From positions 1-40,291 of the forward strand of contig JAQSWP010000015.1 in the NCBI GenBank assembly GCA_029266575.1: a stretch of DNA of 40,291 nucleotides. The letters run 5' to 3'. The position numbers and the translations under genes are program-made. The notes below the pieces were generated by a model. It was not told where the DNA came from. It did no database searches and was given only the letters and a program-made list of their open reading frames with translations. The stretch comes from Alphaproteobacteria bacterium. Its GTDB lineage: Bacteria; Pseudomonadota; Alphaproteobacteria; Reyranellales; JAQSWP01. Below are positions 36,035 to 40,291 of the stretch, piece by piece. Position 1 is the first letter of the stretch. Every line of letters begins with the position of its first letter.

Positions 36035-37048
36035 ATGCAGAAAATCTCTCGTCGCACCTCGCTCAAGACTATCGCCGCCGGCTTTGCCGGGGCGGGCGCC
36101 GCCTCGCTCGGCCTGCCGCGCCTGGCGCAGGCCCAAACCGCCTGGAACTGGTACACCTATTATCCGGTCTCGACCGGCTCGCCGGCGCGCGGCATCACGC
36201 AGGCGGCCGAAGCCATTGACAAGGCGACCAACGGCCAGCTCAAGATCCGCGTGCATCTGGGCGGTTCGCTGCCGATCCAGGCCTCGACCATCACGCCGGC
36301 CGTCACCAGCAACGTGGTGCAGATGGCGTCCGACATCTTCTCAACCGGCAACATGCCGATCGTCGGCGTTCTGCGCCTGCCGATGCTGGTTCACAGCGTT
36401 GAGGAATACGAAAAGGTGCATGCCATCATGATGCCGCTTTTCGAAGCGGCGCATGAAAAAAAGGGCCTGACGATCGTCGGCCGCTACCTGTATCCGGTGC
36501 AGTCGATCTGGTCGCGCAAGAAGCTGACGTCGCTGGCCGATCTTAAGGATCAGAAGATCCGTGTGGTTTCGCCTGAACAGGGCGAGTTCATCCGCGCTTT
36601 TGGAGGCGCCGCAATCACCATGGGCACACCGGAAGTCAGCGCCGCGCTTGATCGTGGTGTGGTCGACGGCGTCTGCACCGCAGCTTCAGGCGGCGGCTAT
36701 GTCTGGCGCGACCTGCTCAAGTACAATCTGATTCTTCCACTGAACTATCTCGAAACGCTGATCATCGTGAACAAGGAATCGCTGGCCAAGCTGCCAGCCG
36801 ATCAGCAGGCGGCCTTGCGAAAAGGCGCTTCCGAAGGCGGCATATGGACGGTGAAGACGCTGGCCGACGAAGAACAGGATCTGCGCAGCAAGATGCAGGC
36901 CGCCGGGCTGGTGGTAACGCAGGCGACGGCCGCTGAAATCGAGCAGGGTCAGACCAAGATGAAGTCCTATTGGGACGAATGGGCCAAGAAGCAGCCGGCC
37001 GAAGTTGCCGAGGCATTGGTCAAGGTCCGCGCCGCCCTCGGCCGCTGA
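36035..37048 (+). CDS. dctP: TRAP transporter substrate-binding protein (DctP family)
   Basis: A 337-residue periplasmic binding protein of tripartite ATP-independent transporters, which drive uptake of carboxylates with an ion gradient. It has a twin-arginine-like signal (ISRRTSLKTIAAGFAGAGAASLGLPRLAQAQ). The DctP fold follows, with LADLKDQKIRVVSPEQGEFIRAFGGAAITMGTPEVSAALDRGVVDGV, where the conserved Arg that binds a carboxylate is expected. The ligand is unknown. dctQ begins 6 bp after the stop. Confidence 0.92.
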   Translation: MQKISRRTSLKTIAAGFAGAGAASLGLPRLAQAQTAWNWYTYYPVSTGSPARGITQAAEAIDKATNGQLKIRVHLGGSLPIQASTITPAVTSNVVQMASDIFSTGNMPIVGVLRLPMLVHSVEEYEKVHAIMMPLFEAAHEKKGLTIVGRYLYPVQSIWSRKKLTSLADLKDQKIRVVSPEQGEFIRAFGGAAITMGTPEVSAALDRGVVDGVCTAASGGGYVWRDLLKYNLILPLNYLETLIIVNKESLAKLPADQQAALRKGASEGGIWTVKTLADEEQDLRSKMQAAGLVVTQATAAEIEQGQTKMKSYWDEWAKKQPAEVAEALVKVRAALGR

Positions 37049-37053
37049 CTTTG

Positions 37054-37575
37054 ATGAGCGACGAGGAAATCAAAAGCGAGGTCGGACCTGGCGTTCCGAC
37101 CTCGCCGCTCGAAGGCTGGATGGAAACCGCTTGCGCCTGGGTCTGCGGCCTGGCGCTGGTCGTCACTTTGATCATCACGAGCTTCGAGGTGGTGGGGCGC
37201 GCGTTGTTCCATTTCTCGCTGCAGATCAGCGACGATTTCGGCGGCTATCTGCTGGTCGCCATGACGTTCATCAGCCTGTGCTACTGCCAGGTCACCAATG
37301 CCTTTCATAAAATCGAGCTGGTGCAAGGCCGGTTGCAACCGCGTGGGCGCGCTTTGCTAAGCCTGTTCTTCCTCTTTGTCTCCATCGTCTTTGTCGCCCT
37401 GGTGACCTGGTATCTGGCGATCTTCGCTCTGGACGCCATCAAATCGGGCGACACAGCGCCGTCCTTTATCGAAACACCGATGTGGATTCCGCAGATCACC
37501 ATGCCCATCGGCATGGGATTGCTGCTGATTTCGCTGATCAAGACGGCGATCTGGTGTTGCTGGCAGCGGGCATGA
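37054..37575 (+). CDS. dctQ: TRAP transporter small permease subunit (DctQ family)
   Basis: A 173-residue protein with four hydrophobic segments, the DctQ layout. They include WVCGLALVVTLIITSFEVVGRALFHFSLQISDDFGGYLLVAMTFISL, which carries the family pattern around E-V-x-x-R and DD-x-x-x-YLL. It bridges the binding protein and the large permease. ATG at 37054 gives MSDEEIKSEVG; a longer frame upstream overlaps dctP and is unlikely. It overlaps dctM by 4 bp (ATGA). Confidence 0.9.
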   Translation: MSDEEIKSEVGPGVPTSPLEGWMETACAWVCGLALVVTLIITSFEVVGRALFHFSLQISDDFGGYLLVAMTFISLCYCQVTNAFHKIELVQGRLQPRGRALLSLFFLFVSIVFVALVTWYLAIFALDAIKSGDTAPSFIETPMWIPQITMPIGMGLLLISLIKTAIWCCWQRA

Positions 37576-38813
37576 GCGTGCCCTTTGCCATCGCGTTGCC
37601 CGGAACCGCCTACATCATCATCCAGGGCGGCTTGCCGGCGATGAAGGGGCTGGGCTTTGTCAGCTGGGGGAGCATGAACAGCTTCACCCTGACCGCCATC
37701 CCGATGTTCATCTTCATGGCTGAGATCATGCAGCGCAGCGATCTCAGCTCGCGCATCTATCGAGGTTTGTCGCAGCTTGTGTCGCGAATTCCCGGCGGGC
37801 TGCTGCAGACCAACATCGCCGGCTGCGCCGCTTTTGCTGCCATTAGCGGCTCCAGTGTCGCCTGCGCCGCCTCGATCGGCAGCGTTGCCCTGCCGCAGCT
37901 TCTGGAGCGCGGCTACAGCCGAACACTGTCGGCCGGTTCGATCTGCGCCGGCGGCACGTTGGGCATCCTGATTCCGCCCAGCCTGGCAATGATCATCTAC
38001 GGCACCTTCACCGACACCTCGGTAGCCAAGCTGTTCATGGCCGGCGTTGTTCCTGGCCTGATGCTGACGGCGATGTTCATGCTCTATATCGCCATCCATG
38101 CCATGGCAAAGCCCAGCGTTGCGCCGCGCGAGCAGGCCAATCTGACCTTGGCCAAGATCATGATGGCCTTTGCCGACGTCTTTCCGTTCTTCATCCTGGT
38201 CACGGCCGTGCTGGGCACCATGTATGCCGGTCTGGTGACGCCGACGGAAGCGGCTGCCATCGGCTCGGTGTTCGCGATCGTGATCGCCATGGTCTGGGGC
38301 CGCATGTCGTTCCGCATTCTCCTGGATTCGGTCAAAGGGACGATCCAGCTGGTCGGCAATCTGCTGTTCATCATCTATGCCGCCTATATTTTCTCCTACG
38401 GCATCAGCCTTGGCGGCGTCGGCGAAGCGCTGACCAGCTACATGGTCGGACTCAATCTCGAGCGCTGGAGCTTCTTCCTGGCTCTGTTCGTGCTCTACAC
38501 GATACTGGGCTGCCTGGTCGAAAGCGTCGGCATGATCGTCATCACCGTGCCGCTGCTTTATCCGGTGCTGCTGAAATACGGCATCGATCCGGTGTGGTTC
38601 GGCATCGTGCTCGTGATGTTCATTGAACTGGGCGCGATCTCACCGCCGATCGGCATCAATCTTTTCGTGGTGCAGAGCATCTGGACCGGGACGATGAAAG
38701 AGGTCGTGCTGGGCACAATCCCTTTCCATCTCATCATGTTCCTGATGCTGGCCTTCCTGGTGTTTTGGCCTGAGATAGCGCTGTGGCTACCGCATCACAT
38801 GTCAGGCAGGTAG
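37572..38813 (+). CDS. dctM: TRAP transporter large permease subunit (DctM family)
   Basis: The 413-residue ion-coupled translocator of the TRAP system, with about twelve membrane segments. Characteristic regions are FTLTAIPMFIFMAEIMQRS, AISGSSVACAASIGSVALP, SAGSICAGGTLGILIPPSLAMIIYG, TPTEAAAIGSVFAIVIAM and ELGAISPPIGINLFVVQ. The start ATG at 37572 gives MSVPFAIALPG, slightly shorter at the N-terminus than many DctM proteins, which carry an extra half helix. It completes dctP-dctQ-dctM; the alpha/beta hydrolase follows 45 bp later. Confidence 0.95.
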   Translation: MSVPFAIALPGTAYIIIQGGLPAMKGLGFVSWGSMNSFTLTAIPMFIFMAEIMQRSDLSSRIYRGLSQLVSRIPGGLLQTNIAGCAAFAAISGSSVACAASIGSVALPQLLERGYSRTLSAGSICAGGTLGILIPPSLAMIIYGTFTDTSVAKLFMAGVVPGLMLTAMFMLYIAIHAMAKPSVAPREQANLTLAKIMMAFADVFPFFILVTAVLGTMYAGLVTPTEAAAIGSVFAIVIAMVWGRMSFRILLDSVKGTIQLVGNLLFIIYAAYIFSYGISLGGVGEALTSYMVGLNLERWSFFLALFVLYTILGCLVESVGMIVITVPLLYPVLLKYGIDPVWFGIVLVMFIELGAISPPIGINLFVVQSIWTGTMKEVVLGTIPFHLIMFLMLAFLVFWPEIALWLPHHMSGR

Positions 38814-38858
38814 CGGAAAGACGACCGGAAGATTTCAGCAAGATCTGAGGAGAGTAAA

Positions 38859-39668
38859 ATGGCGTACGCAACGGTTTCCGGTGGCAAGCTGCATTATGAA
38901 GTCGTCGATTTCGTGGCGCCCTGGCACAAGAATCCAGAGACCATCATCTTCCATCATGGCGCCGGCTCGATAAGCGGTATGTGGTCGCAATGGATCGGCG
39001 TGCTGGGCGACAAATATCGCATAATCACCTTCGACTTCCGCGGCATGGGAAAATCGAGCGAGGCCAAATACGACAAGGGCTGGAGCTTCGAGGTCTCGGC
39101 CGACGACGTGGTCGCAGTGGCCGACGCTGCGGGTGTCGATAAATTTCACTTCGTAGGCGAATCCTACGGCGGCACGGTCGGGCTGATGCTTGGCCTGCGC
39201 CACAAGAAGCGCGTGCGCACGCTGACCATCAGCAACGCCGCTCATATCGGTTCGCGCATCGGCAATATCGCGGAATGGGAACGCACGTTACGCAAGCCCG
39301 GCGGCGCGTTAGAATGGTCCAAGGGCATGATGAAGGACCGCTTCTATCCCGGCCAGATCTCGCCCGAGCTATGGGCCTGGTACGAAGAGCAGCAGGCCAG
39401 CCACCCGATCGATTCGCTTATCGACGCACGCAAGACGCTGGTCGATGCCGATCTGTCGGAGCGGTTGAAGGAGATCGATACGCCGACACTGCTGCTGCAC
39501 GGCGATTCCAGTCCGTTCGTCTCGGTAGCCCTGATGACCGATATGAAGAGCCGATTGCCGAATGCCGAGCTGCAGCTCTTTGCGCACGCCAAGCACGGCG
39601 TGCCAGTAGCCTATGCCAGGGAATGCGCCAAGACGCTGCGCGCCTTCTTAAAGCGCAATAAAACGTAA
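38859..39668 (+). CDS. Alpha/beta hydrolase
   Basis: A 269-residue alpha/beta-hydrolase-fold enzyme. The nucleophile elbow is GESYGG (Ser102), the oxyanion region is FHHGAGSISGMWSQW, the acid is probably Asp216 in LLHGDSSPF and the histidine is His246 in AKHGVP. The size and FDFRGMGKSS block resemble 3-oxoadipate enol-lactonase-like and carboxylesterase-like members. It could hydrolyse an ester, lactone or thioester of the imported compound. A good ribosome binding site (GAGGAGAG) precedes the ATG. The substrate is not predictable. Confidence 0.92.
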   Translation: MAYATVSGGKLHYEVVDFVAPWHKNPETIIFHHGAGSISGMWSQWIGVLGDKYRIITFDFRGMGKSSEAKYDKGWSFEVSADDVVAVADAAGVDKFHFVGESYGGTVGLMLGLRHKKRVRTLTISNAAHIGSRIGNIAEWERTLRKPGGALEWSKGMMKDRFYPGQISPELWAWYEEQQASHPIDSLIDARKTLVDADLSERLKEIDTPTLLLHGDSSPFVSVALMTDMKSRLPNAELQLFAHAKHGVPVAYARECAKTLRAFLKRNKT

Positions 39669-39678
39669 AGTCTCGACG

Positions 39679-40291
39679 ATGGCCAAAGGTCTCGAAGGCG
39701 TACGCGTCATCGAAGTAAACGGCAGCGGTATCGCTGCCGCCGTTGCCGGCAAGCTGCTGGGCGATCTTGGGGCCACTGTGGTCAAGATCGAGCATGGATC
39801 GGCTGAACCTGAGCTATGAGCGCCTAGCGTGCGACAATCCGCGTCTAGTGATGGTGTCGATGACTCCGTTTGGTCTGACGGGGCCTTATCGCAACTTTGC
39901 GGCATCGGATTTGACGGTGTTTCACGCTTCGGGCAGCGGCTGGATCTTTGCCGATCCGCGCGATCCCAAGGCCCGAGCCCCGGTGAAGTTTTTCGGCCGT
40001 CACTCGGAAATTCAGGCAGCGATCACCGCTGCAGGCGTGGCCTTAAGCTGTCATTACGCAGCATTGGAGAGCGGCGTCGGCGAACACGTCGATCTGTCGA
40101 TGCAGGAAGTCAGCGCCACGCAGCACGGCCCCAACGCGATGGAGTATTCCTACGCCAAGCGCACCATCGGCCGCTTCATGCCCCGCAAGTTCGGACCATC
40201 GGACTACTACCGCTGCCGCGATGGTTACATCCTGATTTTCTGTCCAGAAGAATCGCAATGGGACCATTTCGTCAAGGTCATGGGCAATCCG
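39679..40291 (+). pseudogene. Family III CoA-transferase (CaiB/BaiF), internal deletion with frameshift, cut by window end
   Basis: The family start MAKGLEGVRVIEVNGSGIAAAVAGKLLGDLGATVVKIEH is clear, but the frame stops at 39817-39819. The homology continues in another frame from the ATG at 39794: MDRLNLSYERLACDNPRLVMVSMTPFGLTGPY, then SDLTVFHASGSGW, GVGEHVDLSMQE and onward to the window end. Intact relatives have about 60-65 residues between VVKIE and the MDRL block, including the segment around the R-N-K-R-S-V-x-L-D-L motif. These are missing, so about 190 bp have been lost and the frame has changed. Intact relatives move CoA between organic acids. The remaining C-terminal part lies outside the window. 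Confidence 0.85.

Noticed and set aside
35583-36256. Minus-strand frames across the TetR-dctP gap
   Set aside because: No family resemblance, and they overlap the promoter/operator and the signal-peptide region of dctP, so they are chance frames.

Overview
The window is about 64% G+C. Its core gene order (hflK-hflC-degP, serB/miaA, ilvB-ilvN-ilvC, mreB-mreC-mreD-pbp2-rodA) is typical of an alphaproteobacterium. A Rhodospirillales or Reyranella-like lineage fits best, but that is inference from gene order and protein style, not a database match.

Region 1 (1-12.8 kb) is mixed housekeeping. It holds thyX, an orphan family-5 extracellular solute-binding protein, a polytopic glycosyltransferase-like membrane protein, a small exported protein, an acetyltransferase, an Mrp/ApbC-type Fe-S carrier ATPase, the HflK-HflC membrane complex, a Do-like periplasmic protease gene broken by an internal deletion and frameshift, and an enoyl-CoA hydratase/Gfo-Idh-MocA oxidoreductase pair. 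Upstream of the acetyltransferase, a promoter-like sequence, four hairpins and a strong intrinsic terminator mark a probable small RNA or leader RNA of about 190 nt.

Region 2 (12.8-26.1 kb) is core metabolism and cell shape. It runs: a quinone-oxidoreductase-like reductase, serB divergent from miaA, acetolactate synthase large and small subunits, a LysE-type exporter, ketol-acid reductoisomerase, the full rod-shape operon mreBCD-pbp2-rodA, and tRNA-Lys(CTT).

Region 3 (26.1-40.3 kb) looks accessory. Directly after the tRNA lies a decayed tyrosine recombinase on the opposite strand (N-terminus missing, internal stop), then about 650 bp of lower-G+C, apparently non-coding sequence. A catabolic and uptake cluster follows: a luciferase-like flavin monooxygenase divergent from an acyl-CoA ligase, a complete branched-chain-amino-acid-type ABC transporter (binding protein, LivH, LivM, LivG, LivF), a TetR regulator, a complete TRAP transporter (DctP, DctQ, DctM), an alpha/beta hydrolase and a family III CoA-transferase. 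The CoA-transferase is cut by the window end and also carries an internal deletion with frameshift. A 9-bp motif, GAACGAACG, sits in both main control regions of this cluster and is a good candidate operator for its TetR protein. Together the genes suggest import of an organic acid or amide-like compound, activation to a CoA thioester, and flavin-dependent or hydrolytic attack. The substrate cannot be read from the sequence.

Nothing resembling a CRISPR array, a toxin-antitoxin pair, phage structural genes or a defence system was seen. The least explained signals are the structured RNA near 5.0-5.2 kb, a second foldable intergenic segment at 19.9-20.0 kb, the shared operator-like motif, and the two deletion-frameshift genes.
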